Assembly: GCA_934271265.1 (NCBI GenBank)
Contig: CAKQRE010000026.1
Location: 124,001-188,000 of the forward strand
DNA: 64,000 nucleotides
Origin: an uncultured Clostridia bacterium
Lineage (GTDB): Bacteria; Bacillota; Clostridia; Christensenellales; Borkfalkiaceae
Direction: 5' to 3'
The notes under the pieces were generated by a model, which ran no database searches, had not been told where the DNA came from, and worked only from the letters and a program-made list of their open reading frames with translations. Numbering within the stretch: the first letter of the stretch is position 1; each line of letters starts with the position of its first letter. The translations under genes were made by a program, and so were the position numbers. Below are positions 31,092 to 40,245 of this stretch, in pieces.

Positions 31092-32093
31092 ATGACGGAA
31101 ACGGCAGCGGCGGAAAATTCCCTTAAAAGGGGAAAACCGCGCAAAAATAAAATCAAGGACTTTCTGAGAAAGAACTATACGGGGTGGCTGTTCAATCTGC
31201 CGCTTGCGGTGGGAATACTGATCTTCACGCTGATCCCGATGATCTTCTCTCTCATTATGTCTTTCTACAAATCCCCGCAATGGGTATTTTCTCCGTCCGA
31301 CTGGATGGGGGAATTCGTGGGGTTTGAAAATTACAAGAAAATACTGACGAGCCCCATGGCGGGGTTCATCGCGAAAAACACTTTCTTTTATGCGATCATC
31401 AGCGTGCCCCTCGGGCTCGTATGTTCCTATTTCCTCGCTCTTCTCGTGAACAACGAGAAGAGAAAGGGCACGAAAGTGTTCCGTATTCTTTACTATCTGC
31501 CCTGCATGATCCCCGCGGCGGCGGGGGCGATCGTGTGGAAAAAGCTGACCGCTCTGAACGTTCAGAGAACGGACGGAACTTTTTTCCAGGGGCTTTTCAA
31601 CGAGATTCTCGCCGCGCTGGGAGGCACGCCCTTCCGCTGGCACGACGAAGAAGATTTCAGAGCCATTCTTTCCATTATCTTTTACGGGCTCTGGGGTGCG
31701 GGCGGGGGAATGATCCTGTGGCTTTCCGCCTTTAAGTCGATCGACAAACAGTTTTACGAGGCGGCGGATATCGAAGGAGCTTCGAAACTGCGCAAGCTCG
31801 TTTCCATTACGCTTCCCATGTCCACGCCGATGATCTTCTATAATCTCGTCATGTCGGTGATCGGTACCATTCAAAGTACCGCGCCGCTTACTTACGGGCA
31901 TAACGGCGGGGGCGGCACGTCCGACTCTCTCAACATGCTCGGGCTCAGGATCTATTATCTGTCCTTCGGCGGCGACGCGACGAGCTACGGCAAAGCGACG
32001 GCTCTCGCATGGATCACCCTGCTGATCGTCGGCGTTCTGACGGCTATCCTGTTCAAGACGAGCAAATGGGTTTATTACGGAGAAGAATCATGA
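31092..32093 (+). CDS. ABC sugar transporter permease 1 (UgpA/MalF-like)
   Basis: An inner-membrane permease of 333 residues with about six transmembrane segments. The cytoplasmic EAA loop is YEAADIEGASKLRKLVSITLP, which contacts the ATPase. GGAGGAAAA precedes the ATG. The stop overlaps the start of permease 2 by four bases (ATGA), giving coupled translation. Family CUT1. There is no ATPase gene in the locus, so a shared MsmK-type ATPase encoded elsewhere is likely. Confidence 0.94.
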   Translation: MTETAAAENSLKRGKPRKNKIKDFLRKNYTGWLFNLPLAVGILIFTLIPMIFSLIMSFYKSPQWVFSPSDWMGEFVGFENYKKILTSPMAGFIAKNTFFYAIISVPLGLVCSYFLALLVNNEKRKGTKVFRILYYLPCMIPAAAGAIVWKKLTALNVQRTDGTFFQGLFNEILAALGGTPFRWHDEEDFRAILSIIFYGLWGAGGGMILWLSAFKSIDKQFYEAADIEGASKLRKLVSITLPMSTPMIFYNLVMSVIGTIQSTAPLTYGHNGGGGTSDSLNMLGLRIYYLSFGGDATSYGKATALAWITLLIVGVLTAILFKTSKWVYYGEES

Positions 32094-33049
32094 CGGAATC
32101 GATACGGAATCAAGAGGACGTACGCGCCCTGATCGAAGGACCGCGCAGAAAAGCGCGCAGAAAGAGTATCGCCGTGAACGCCGTGTTATACGTTGTGATG
32201 GCGATCCTTGCCGTTATCCTTCTCGTGCCTTATTTATACCTGGTAAACAGAAGTCTTATGACGGCGGAAAACGCGAAATACAGTTACGATTTCTTCACGC
32301 GGGACTGGATGTTTTCCAACTTTGTCACCCTGTTTTACGATAAAACGGCGGTCGGTAACAACGCCAACCCCCTCGCTTATCTCGAAGGTTTGAAATGGAC
32401 GGCGTTCATCATCGTATTCAATCTGATCGCGGTGCCCCTTTCTTCTTCGCTGATCGCTTATTCCTTTGCGAAACTGAAATGGGCGGGGAAGAACGTAATG
32501 TTCTTTCTGATGCTCGGAACCATGATGTTGCCGGCGGCGGTAACGCAGCTTCCCCTTTACGTTATGTACTCCAAAAACGGGATGTTCGGAAACGGCGGTT
32601 TCGGGTGGCTCGATACGATCTTCCCGTTTACCATACCGAACTTATTCGGCGGCGGCGCGGTGTATATCTTCCTGATCCGTCAGTTCATGCTCGGGATCCC
32701 GAACGAGTTCGACAACGCTGCGATGATCGACGGCGCGAATACTTTTCAGAGATATTTCCACATTACCCTTCCTCTTTGCAAACCCGTCATTATTTACGTT
32801 ATGTTGCAGGTTTTCATCGGGTATTGGGGCGATTATTACGGACCGATGGTCTATTGCGACGGCGGTCAGATCAAAACGCTCGCGCAGGTGGTGTATTACT
32901 CGACGAACGCAACCGATCAGGTAGGAACGATCAAAGACAACATCGTAATGGCGGGCGCGGTATTCATGTCCCTCATCCCGACCGTTCTGTTCGCTTTCTT
33001 CCAGGAACAGCTGATCGACGGCGTGAACATGTCCGGATTAAAGGGTTGA
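32090..33049 (+). CDS. ABC sugar transporter permease 2 (UgpE/MalG-like)
   Basis: The second CUT1 permease, 319 residues from ATG 32090, behind GGAGAAG. The frame continues upstream inside permease 1, but that part is a shadow. Six hydrophobic segments are visible, and the EAA loop is FDNAAMIDGANTFQRYFHITLPLCKP. It ends FFQEQLIDGVNMSGLKG, as usual for MalG-type subunits, with the GLKG tail. It pairs with the preceding permease and the binding lipoprotein. Confidence 0.95.
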   Translation: MTESIRNQEDVRALIEGPRRKARRKSIAVNAVLYVVMAILAVILLVPYLYLVNRSLMTAENAKYSYDFFTRDWMFSNFVTLFYDKTAVGNNANPLAYLEGLKWTAFIIVFNLIAVPLSSSLIAYSFAKLKWAGKNVMFFLMLGTMMLPAAVTQLPLYVMYSKNGMFGNGGFGWLDTIFPFTIPNLFGGGAVYIFLIRQFMLGIPNEFDNAAMIDGANTFQRYFHITLPLCKPVIIYVMLQVFIGYWGDYYGPMVYCDGGQIKTLAQVVYYSTNATDQVGTIKDNIVMAGAVFMSLIPTVLFAFFQEQLIDGVNMSGLKG

Positions 33050-33074
33050 TATTTCCCGCAGGAGGGGAGAATGT

Positions 33075-34940
33075 ATGAGAAAATTTGTATGCGGCGCGTT
33101 ATCGGTCGTGCTGGCGGCATGCGCGTTTGCGGGCTGCAAAAAGGGCGGTTCGCCGGAGGAATCTTCCTCCCCGCAGGAATCTTCCTCCCCGCAGGAACCG
33201 AAGAAAACGTACGATTTAAGGCTGATCGACGACGTCGAATATACGCAGGCTTCTCTGACCGCGATCGATAAAACGGGAAGGATCGCTTCTCCCGGAGACG
33301 AGCGGAACGGGAACGACGCGGGGATCTTCTATCATACCTGGCACGGCAATCACGAAACGCCGGGAGAAGTGCTCAATATCCGCGAGATCATGGAAAGAAA
33401 TCCCGATTATCTGAAAAGCGATTATCTCGGCGAGAACGGAGGAAAATTCCATTACTGGGACGAACCCTTGTACGGATATTATTGTTCCGACGATCCGTGG
33501 ATCGTGACCAGGCATATCGAGCTGATGATCGCCATGGGCGTGGACTTCTTCGTTTACGACTACACGAACAATACGTGCTACGACAAAGAGGCGGATCTCA
33601 TTTTCGAAACGCTGGAAAAATTCCGCAAGCAGGGATTTAAAGTTCCGAAAGTAACGATGTACACAAACACCGGTTCCTCCCGCTGCGTGGTGTATCTTTA
33701 CAACCGCTATTTTGCGGATTCCGCGCCGCTGAAAGGGAAATACGATCACCTGTGGTATTCGCCGAACGGCAAGCCCCTTATCATCGGGGTGAGCGGTATG
33801 GCGGCGCCGACGGGCACGCAGGAATTATACGACTATCTGACGAGTGACTTTTTCGATTTCCGCGAGTCGCAGTGGCCGGACGGAAAAACAACGACAACCG
33901 ACACGGAGAGGGGTTTTCCGTGGATGAACTGGGAATACCCGCAAGGGAATTACAACGGGTATATGAGCGTTTCTCTCTCCCAGCATCCGGGCGCGAGGAT
34001 GAGTAACGGCGCACGCACGAATTACGGCAGAGGGTACGATTTCGCCCTCGCGGAGAATATCGGCGAGAATGCCGAGCTCGGCACGAACTATCAGGCGCAG
34101 TGGCAAAGCGTTTTCGAAAACAATGCGGATCCCTCGAAACAGAAGGTGAACACCGTGATGATCACGGGGTTCAACGAATGGATGGCGATCAAGCACAACG
34201 ACGGCGAAAATTCTTTCTTCGTGGATCTCTTTTCCGAAGAATATTCGAGAGACGTTGAAATGATGAAGGGTGGTTACGACGATAATTTCGTGATCCAGAC
34301 CCTTGCGAATACGAGAAAGTTCCGCTATTCCGATCCGAAAAGCTATCTTTACGAATACCATACGATCGACATCGAAGACGATACCCTTTCCGGCTGGAAC
34401 GCCGTGGCGCACTCTTATGTCGATCTGTCGGGAGACGCGATCGCGAGAAACTATCGTGATTGTTTCCGCACCACGACTTACGTGGATAACTCCAACCGCA
34501 ACGATATCGAAAAAGTTACGGTCGCGCACGACGGAGAGTTCCTTTACGTAAAGGTGAAAACGGCGGAAAACGTGACGCCTTACAACGGAACGGACGAAAA
34601 CTGGATGAATCTTTTCATTCATACCGGAAACGACAACGAAAATTCTTTCGGCGGATTTCAGTACGCGATCAACCGCAAACCGGAGAAGACCGGCGCGACC
34701 TCGGTCGAACGTTCGAAGGGCGGTTACGTGTGGGAAACGGCAGGGCAGGCGCAGTACCGCGTGTACGGCGATTCGATCCTTTATAAAATTCCGCTTTCAA
34801 CGCTTTCTCTCACAAAGGAAAACTGTCGGCTCTCGATCAAGGCAACGGACAACGTTACAAAGTACGACGACATCATGGATTACTACGTTTCGGGAGATTC
34901 GGCGCCGATCGGCAGATTTGCGTATTCCTACGGATATTAA
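33075..34940 (+). CDS. GH99/WbsX-like lipoprotein with CBM9-like domain, paralog 1
   Basis: A 621-residue surface lipoprotein with lipobox Cys21. The linker carries an exact duplication of 18 bases encoding ESSSPQ twice. The catalytic region (about 45-420) resembles GH99/WbsX-type (beta/alpha)8 proteins: EPLYGYYCSDDPWIVTRHIE, GVDFFVYDYTN, RESQWPDG and GFNEWMAIKH, where the last two contribute conserved glutamates. The C-terminal third resembles a CBM9/DOMON-like binding domain (LSGDAIARNY, NSNRNDIEKVTVAHDGEFLY, NGTDENWMN) and ends YSYGY. It is the first of three tandem paralogs. The probable role is endo-cleavage of an extracellular glycan. The family assignment is approximate and the substrate unknown. 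Confidence 0.78.
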   Translation: MRKFVCGALSVVLAACAFAGCKKGGSPEESSSPQESSSPQEPKKTYDLRLIDDVEYTQASLTAIDKTGRIASPGDERNGNDAGIFYHTWHGNHETPGEVLNIREIMERNPDYLKSDYLGENGGKFHYWDEPLYGYYCSDDPWIVTRHIELMIAMGVDFFVYDYTNNTCYDKEADLIFETLEKFRKQGFKVPKVTMYTNTGSSRCVVYLYNRYFADSAPLKGKYDHLWYSPNGKPLIIGVSGMAAPTGTQELYDYLTSDFFDFRESQWPDGKTTTTDTERGFPWMNWEYPQGNYNGYMSVSLSQHPGARMSNGARTNYGRGYDFALAENIGENAELGTNYQAQWQSVFENNADPSKQKVNTVMITGFNEWMAIKHNDGENSFFVDLFSEEYSRDVEMMKGGYDDNFVIQTLANTRKFRYSDPKSYLYEYHTIDIEDDTLSGWNAVAHSYVDLSGDAIARNYRDCFRTTTYVDNSNRNDIEKVTVAHDGEFLYVKVKTAENVTPYNGTDENWMNLFIHTGNDNENSFGGFQYAINRKPEKTGATSVERSKGGYVWETAGQAQYRVYGDSILYKIPLSTLSLTKENCRLSIKATDNVTKYDDIMDYYVSGDSAPIGRFAYSYGY

Positions 34941-35040
34941 AAAGCGTTTTTGTCGGTAAGGGAAAAACGCGCTTATAAAAATAAAACGTTTATCGACCGA
35001 TCGGCGGACTTTTGCCCGATTCCGATCGGCGGGGGTAAGT

Positions 35041-36909
35041 ATGAAAAAATGGATGAGCGCCGCTTTGGCGGCGATCCTCGGATTGTCGGTAACGGCGTGT
35101 TCGGGCGGGGAAGCGCCCGAATCTTCCGGCGGAAAAGATCCGTCGCCGGACACGAGGATAACGGATACCCGCGGGCTTTCCGCGGAAGAATACACCGTGA
35201 TGAATACCGTCGGTACGGACGCGCTCGGAAGATATTTCGGCGAAGCCGCCGAAAAGAAGAGCGGTACGCGCTATGTGGGCATCTGGTATTCTCTGTGGCT
35301 CGGACAGCATGCGTATATGCAGTCCGCGATCTACGATAATACGAAACTTCTTTCGACGGAAGAGGGCAGAGCCGCGCTCAATTCGAACGAGGACAGCGAG
35401 CTTTCCCGCATGGAAGAATTCCATTTCTGCGCCGAACCGTTATACGGCTATTACAGCATGTCCGATCCCTGGGTGGTCACGCGGCACGTCGAGCTTTTAA
35501 CGGCTGCCGGGATCGATTATCTGTGTTTCGATACGACGAACGCCACCGCTTACGTGGACGTTGCGAAGCTCGTGATCGATACCCTTTTAAAGTATCAGAA
35601 ACAGGGATTCAACGTGCCGAAGGTGATGTTTTACACCAACTCGAAGAGCGGCACGACGGCAAACCTTATCTATTCGACCTTTTATCAGACGGAAAAATAC
35701 GATTCGATCTGGTTTATGCCGAACGGCAAGCCTCTGATCGCCGGCGTTACGAAAGAGAATAACTTTGCGAGCAACATGCAGATGGAAAATCCGAACTACA
35801 GCGATTTTCTCGATACGGAAAAACTTACCCCGAGAATGGAGATCGTGGAATCGCAGTGGCCGCAGGGGCTGATCGAGCACGAAAACGCCATTCCGTGGAT
35901 GAGCTGGAAATATCCGCAGAGCGTTCACCCGAATTACAAAGCGATCAGCGTGTCCGTCGCGCAGCACGGACCTACGGTGCAGTTCAGCGACTGTTCGCCC
36001 GAGAGCAACCGCGGTTATAACTACAAGACGGGCGAGATCGAAGACTATCGCGCGGGCAGAAACTTCGCCAACGAATGGCAAACCGTTTTCGATTACGAAA
36101 GCAAAGGTACGGAGATCCGGCAGGTCATGCTGACAGGCTGGAACGAGTGGATGGCTGTAAAATCGTGGAACGGCAACAAGGGTACTTTCTGCGACGTGTA
36201 TACCGAAGAATACGGCAGAGACATCGAGATGAGCGCGGGCGAAACGGGCGATAATTTCTATCTGCAGATGATTTCCAACGTGCGGCAGTACAAGCTGGAA
36301 GAGGGAAAACACTATCGTTATCAGAAAATGACGATCGATTCTTCTTCGGCAGACACCCTTTTTCAGTGGGAAGGCGTGAAAGCCCATTACCGCGATTTCG
36401 AAGGGGACGCGCTGAACAGAGATTTCGTCGACGCGACGGGGAAAGGGCGTTATTACGACGCCTCCGCCCGCAACGATATCACCGACGTGAAAGTGGTGCA
36501 CAACGCGACGAATCTGTATTTTTATATCCGAACGGCAAACGATATTACTCCCTTTAACGGCACGGACGTGAACTGGATGAATATCCTGATCGACACGGAC
36601 GGCAAACAGACGGGTTTCGAAGGGTATGATTTTGCGATCAACCGCGCGCCGAAGGAAAACGGAAAAACATCGGTGGAAAAGTCTTCGCAAGGCTACGTCT
36701 GGGGAAAGGAGGGAGAAGCCGATTATAAGGTATTCGGCAACGTGATGGTGGTGACCGTTCCCCTTTCTCTCCTCGGGCTTACGGCGGACGATTGTTATAT
36801 CCGCTTTAAGGTGTGCGACAACGTGCAGGATCCGGGAAACATTATGAGTTACTACGTTACGGGCGATTCGGCGCCGATCGGCAGACTGAGCTATTCTTAC
36901 GGGTATTGA
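35041..36909 (+). CDS. GH99/WbsX-like lipoprotein with CBM9-like domain, paralog 2
   Basis: A 622-residue lipoprotein, lipobox VTAC with Cys20. It has the same architecture as paralog 1 but a different N-terminal segment (ITDTRGLSAEEYTVMNTVGT) shared with paralog 3. Conserved sites: EPLYGYYSMSDPWVVTRHVE, GIDYLCFDTTN, VESQWPQG and GWNEWMAVKS. The C-terminal CBM9-like region has FEGDALNRDF, ASARNDITDVKVVHNATNLY, NGTDVNWMN and the terminal YSYGY. The start codon follows GGGGGTAAGT. A 100-base gap separates it from paralog 1, and one base from paralog 3. All putative catalytic residues are retained, so it is probably active, perhaps on a different linkage. Confidence 0.78.
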   Translation: MKKWMSAALAAILGLSVTACSGGEAPESSGGKDPSPDTRITDTRGLSAEEYTVMNTVGTDALGRYFGEAAEKKSGTRYVGIWYSLWLGQHAYMQSAIYDNTKLLSTEEGRAALNSNEDSELSRMEEFHFCAEPLYGYYSMSDPWVVTRHVELLTAAGIDYLCFDTTNATAYVDVAKLVIDTLLKYQKQGFNVPKVMFYTNSKSGTTANLIYSTFYQTEKYDSIWFMPNGKPLIAGVTKENNFASNMQMENPNYSDFLDTEKLTPRMEIVESQWPQGLIEHENAIPWMSWKYPQSVHPNYKAISVSVAQHGPTVQFSDCSPESNRGYNYKTGEIEDYRAGRNFANEWQTVFDYESKGTEIRQVMLTGWNEWMAVKSWNGNKGTFCDVYTEEYGRDIEMSAGETGDNFYLQMISNVRQYKLEEGKHYRYQKMTIDSSSADTLFQWEGVKAHYRDFEGDALNRDFVDATGKGRYYDASARNDITDVKVVHNATNLYFYIRTANDITPFNGTDVNWMNILIDTDGKQTGFEGYDFAINRAPKENGKTSVEKSSQGYVWGKEGEADYKVFGNVMVVTVPLSLLGLTADDCYIRFKVCDNVQDPGNIMSYYVTGDSAPIGRLSYSYGY

Positions 36910-36910
36910 T

Positions 36911-38797
36911 ATGAAGATCAGAAACATAACGGCTATGATCATGTGCGGTGCAATGGCGGCGCTGTCGGCTTTCGGCGGCGGCTGCGGAAAAACGGAAAAC
37001 AAAGAAAGCGGAAAGGATCCGTCCGGCATTATCAGGGTAACGGACAACCGCGGGCTTACCCCCGAGGAATACACCCGCCTGAACGTCGTCGGGACGGACG
37101 CGCTCGGCAGAAAGATAATGGAGAAATCTTCGGAAACGGGAACGACCCGTTACGTGGGGATCTTCTATTCCCTCTGGCTCGGACAGCATAAGAGCGGGCA
37201 GACGGATATTTACGACATTACGAAGATCTTGCAGACGGAAGGCGGCGAAATGCGCCTGAGGGACACTTCGAGAAATTACGACGATACCCGCACGAAAGAA
37301 TTTCATTTCTTTGCGGAACCTCTTTACGGGTATTACAGCATGGGCGATCCCTGGGTGCTGGTAAGGCACATGGAACTTCTCACCCTTGCGGGGATCGATT
37401 ACCTTTGCTGCGACATGACGAACACGGTGATCTATCCGGAAGTGGTGCACAAGCTCGCGAACGTTCTCCTCGAGTTTCAAAGGCAAGGCTTCAACCCGCC
37501 GAAACTGATGTTTTATACCAATTCCTCTTCGGGAAGTACGGTAAACAACATCTATCAGAATTTTTATAAAGATCATCCGGAATACGACTCGGTCTGGTTC
37601 AAGCCGAACGGAAAACCGGCGATCGCGGGGGTCACTTCGAAAAACAACGGCGCGTCGGACGCATGGGAAAAGGGCGATTTTATTTCCGCGCAGATGGAAG
37701 AGTATTTCGACGTGTTCGAATCGCAGTGGCCGACTTCCAAAATGACGGGGGCGGCGGAAAACGAAAACGCCCTTCCGTGGATGAGCTGGTATTATCCGCA
37801 ACACATTCATACGGGAACGAAGGCGATGAACGTTTCCATTGCGCAGCACAGCGAAACGCAAATCAGCTACAGTGCGAAAGCCCCCGAAAGCAGCCGCGGA
37901 TACGATCATGTCAACGACTGGAAGGAAAGCGATTTCACGGCGGGCGCGAATTTCGAAACGGAATGGAAAACCGTGTTCGATTACCTGGAAAAAGGGGAAG
38001 ACGTGCAGAACGTTCTCGTAACCGGGTGGAACGAATGGATGGCGATCAAAACGCCCTATAACGGAGACGTGAGCTATTGCGACGGCTGGAACGACGAATA
38101 TTCCCGCGATGCGGAAATGATGAACGGTTCCTGCGGGGATAACTTCTACCTGCAACTCATGCGGAATCTTCGCGATTATAAATACGTGAAAAGGTTACAT
38201 TATAAATATCGGACGGCAACGACCGACATCCGCGATCCGTCTTCCCTTTCCTTCTGGAAGGACGTGAAAGCCCATTACCGCGACTTTAAGGGCGACGCGA
38301 TCGCGCGCGACTACGAAAACGCCGTAGGGAAGGGCAGATATACCGATAACTCCAACCGCAACGACATTACGGACGTGAAAGTCGTGCATGACGACGAAAA
38401 TCTGTATCTTTACGTAAAAACGGCGGAAAACGTTACGGCGTACAACGGAACGGACGAAAACTGGATGAACGTTCTGATCGGCGTCGGCGAGGAAGACGGC
38501 GGTTTTAACGGGTTCGGATATCTTCTGAACAGAAAACCGGGTACGGACGGGAAGACCTCTCTCGAAAAGTCTTCAGGCGGATATCGGTGGCAGAGCGCGG
38601 GCGAAGCGGAGTATGCCGTTTACGACAACGTGATTCTGTATAAAGTGCCCCTTTCCGCACTCGGACTTAATAAAAACAATTGTTATATCCGTTTTAAAGT
38701 CTGCGACAACGTGACGAAACCGGACGATATCATGAATTATTATATTTCGGGCGATTGTGCCCCGATCGGGAGGCTTGCTTACAGCTATGGGTATTAA
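36911..38797 (+). CDS. GH99/WbsX-like lipoprotein with CBM9-like domain, paralog 3
   Basis: A 628-residue lipoprotein with probable lipid-anchor Cys25 (FGGGC). It is closest to paralog 2: VTDNRGLTPEEYTRLNVVGT at the N-terminus, EPLYGYYSMGDPWVLVRHME, GIDYLCCDMTN, FESQWPTS and GWNEWMAIKT in the catalytic part. The CBM9-like part has FKGDAIARDY, NSNRNDITDVKVVHDDENLY and NGTDENWMN, with terminal YSYGY. The start is one base after the paralog 2 stop. The codons for its final Tyr-Gly-Tyr contain the ATG of the next gene, so translation of the two is tied. Confidence 0.78.
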   Translation: MKIRNITAMIMCGAMAALSAFGGGCGKTENKESGKDPSGIIRVTDNRGLTPEEYTRLNVVGTDALGRKIMEKSSETGTTRYVGIFYSLWLGQHKSGQTDIYDITKILQTEGGEMRLRDTSRNYDDTRTKEFHFFAEPLYGYYSMGDPWVLVRHMELLTLAGIDYLCCDMTNTVIYPEVVHKLANVLLEFQRQGFNPPKLMFYTNSSSGSTVNNIYQNFYKDHPEYDSVWFKPNGKPAIAGVTSKNNGASDAWEKGDFISAQMEEYFDVFESQWPTSKMTGAAENENALPWMSWYYPQHIHTGTKAMNVSIAQHSETQISYSAKAPESSRGYDHVNDWKESDFTAGANFETEWKTVFDYLEKGEDVQNVLVTGWNEWMAIKTPYNGDVSYCDGWNDEYSRDAEMMNGSCGDNFYLQLMRNLRDYKYVKRLHYKYRTATTDIRDPSSLSFWKDVKAHYRDFKGDAIARDYENAVGKGRYTDNSNRNDITDVKVVHDDENLYLYVKTAENVTAYNGTDENWMNVLIGVGEEDGGFNGFGYLLNRKPGTDGKTSLEKSSGGYRWQSAGEAEYAVYDNVILYKVPLSALGLNKNNCYIRFKVCDNVTKPDDIMNYYISGDCAPIGRLAYSYGY

Positions 38798-40097
38798 GTC
38801 GTTGATCGGAAAAACGCTTTGCGCCGCGCTCGCGGCGGCAATGGCGGTTACGACCGTCGGGTGCGGAAACGAACCGCAGAAAGAATCGACGGGGGGAGGA
38901 AGCGATACGAAACGGGTCTTTCATAATTATCCCGTATACAACGGGGTGGATTTTCCCCTCGAACTCTGGCAGAAACCGGAATTTAAGTATTGCCCGGAAA
39001 ACGATTGTTCGGACGATACTTACGACATTAAGGGACTATGGCTTCGCAACGATTACGACGGGGAAGAGAGCTACGCTTTCGCCTATCTCGGTACGCCGAA
39101 AGGGGTTACGGAAGAGAAGAAAGCGCCTGCGGTGCTCCTCGTTCACGGGGGCGGCGGAACGGCTTACCGCGAATGGGTGCGCGCCTGGAACGATCGCGGC
39201 TATATCGCCCTTGCGATCGACACCGAGGGGCATATCCCCCTGAAAAGCGGAACGATAAACGACGGACCCGCCACCCTTTATGAAAAAACGGAGTATAACA
39301 CTCCGCACAACGAAAACTACGGAGACGCCGACCGACTGCCGGTGGAGAAAACGTGGATGTATTATGCCGTAACCACGGCGATCACGGGAAATTCCTTCCT
39401 GCACCATTATGCGCTTGCGGATAATCAGAAAATCGGGATCTGCGGGATCAGCTGGGGCGGGGTGATCACCTCGATCGTCAGCGGGTATGACGACAGATTT
39501 GCTTTTTCCGTTCCCATATACTGCACGCTGAACAATCAGGGTACGGCAAGCAACATGGGCAGTTACCTCAACAATCACCAAAAAGCCCTTGTATGGGACG
39601 ACGATCTCGGGCTTTCCGCGGTGAATACGCCCATTCTTTTCCTTGCCGGCATCAACGACGTGAATCAGACGGCGGACACGGTAACGAAAACGGCGGAACA
39701 CTGCAAAAACGCGAGGGTCTCCCTCGTGAAAGGTTTCCTGCATTCGCACGGACACGCGCTTGCGCAGAACGAACCTTTCGCCTTTGCGGACGAGATCGTT
39801 TTCGGCAAAAAGACGATGATCACGATCGATACCGAACTTTCGGACGGGGCGACGAAAGGGGAGCTTTCTTATACGGTGCCCGAAGGGGTAGCGGTAGATC
39901 GCGCCTATATCGTGTATACGGAAAACACGGTGAGCGAAGGATCCGCAACCTGGGATTACGCCCGTATTGCAGCGGAAAACGGAAAGTTATCTTACGATCT
40001 TTCATCCGTAGCTCCCGCGGCGAAAGAGTTTTACCTTTATATCGCCGCGGATAACGGCATGATCGTTTCCACCCGTATCGCGAAAGCAAAGAAGTAA
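38790..40097 (+). CDS. Alpha/beta-hydrolase lipoprotein (probable carbohydrate esterase)
   Basis: A 435-residue lipoprotein with lipobox TVGC (Cys26). The alpha/beta-hydrolase fold shows the oxyanion-region motif LLVHGGGGTAYREW, the nucleophile elbow GICGISWGG, an acid in AGINDVNQT, and the histidine in FLHSHGHAL. A small beta domain (about 345-435) follows. Relatives include acetyl xylan esterases and dienelactone-hydrolase-like enzymes; the exact substrate is unknown. It starts inside the last codons of paralog 3 (8-base overlap). An in-frame GTG at 38757 would spoil the signal peptide. It probably complements the SGNH esterase of the same operon. Confidence 0.8.
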   Translation, partial: GIKSLIGKTLCAALAAAMAVTTVGCGNEPQKESTGGGSDTKRVFHNYPVYNGVDFPLELWQKPEFKYCPENDCSDDTYDIKGLWLRNDYDGEESYAFAYLGTPKGVTEEKKAPAVLLVHGGGGTAYREWVRAWNDRGYIALAIDTEGHIPLKSGTINDGPATLYEKTEYNTPHNENYGDADRLPVEKTWMYYAVTTAITGNSFLHHYALADNQKIGICGISWGGVITSIVSGYDDRFAFSVPIYCTLNNQGTASNMGSYLNNHQKALVWDDDLGLSAVNTPILFLAGINDVNQTADTVTKTAEHCKNARVSLVKGFLHSHGHALAQNEPFAFADEIVFGKKTMITIDTELSDGATKGELSYTVPEGVAVDRAYIVYTENTVSEGSATWDYARIAAENGKLSYDLSSVAPAAKEFYLYIAADNGMIVSTRIAKAKK

Positions 40098-40245
40098 GGC
40101 TATAATGCGGTTATCCCGCAATTTTATCAGTTAAACAAAAACAGAACAGCGAAAAATATTTATTTATTCTATTATCGGTTTTTGCGGTTTGCGTAACGCA
40201 ACCCGAAGACATACAAACAAGAAGAATAAATTCAAGGAGGAATTT

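Noticed and set aside
33159..33194. Tandem 18-base duplication considered as a phase-variation repeat
   Set aside because: The unit is a multiple of three, has only two copies and sits in a flexible linker; changes in copy number would not shift the frame.
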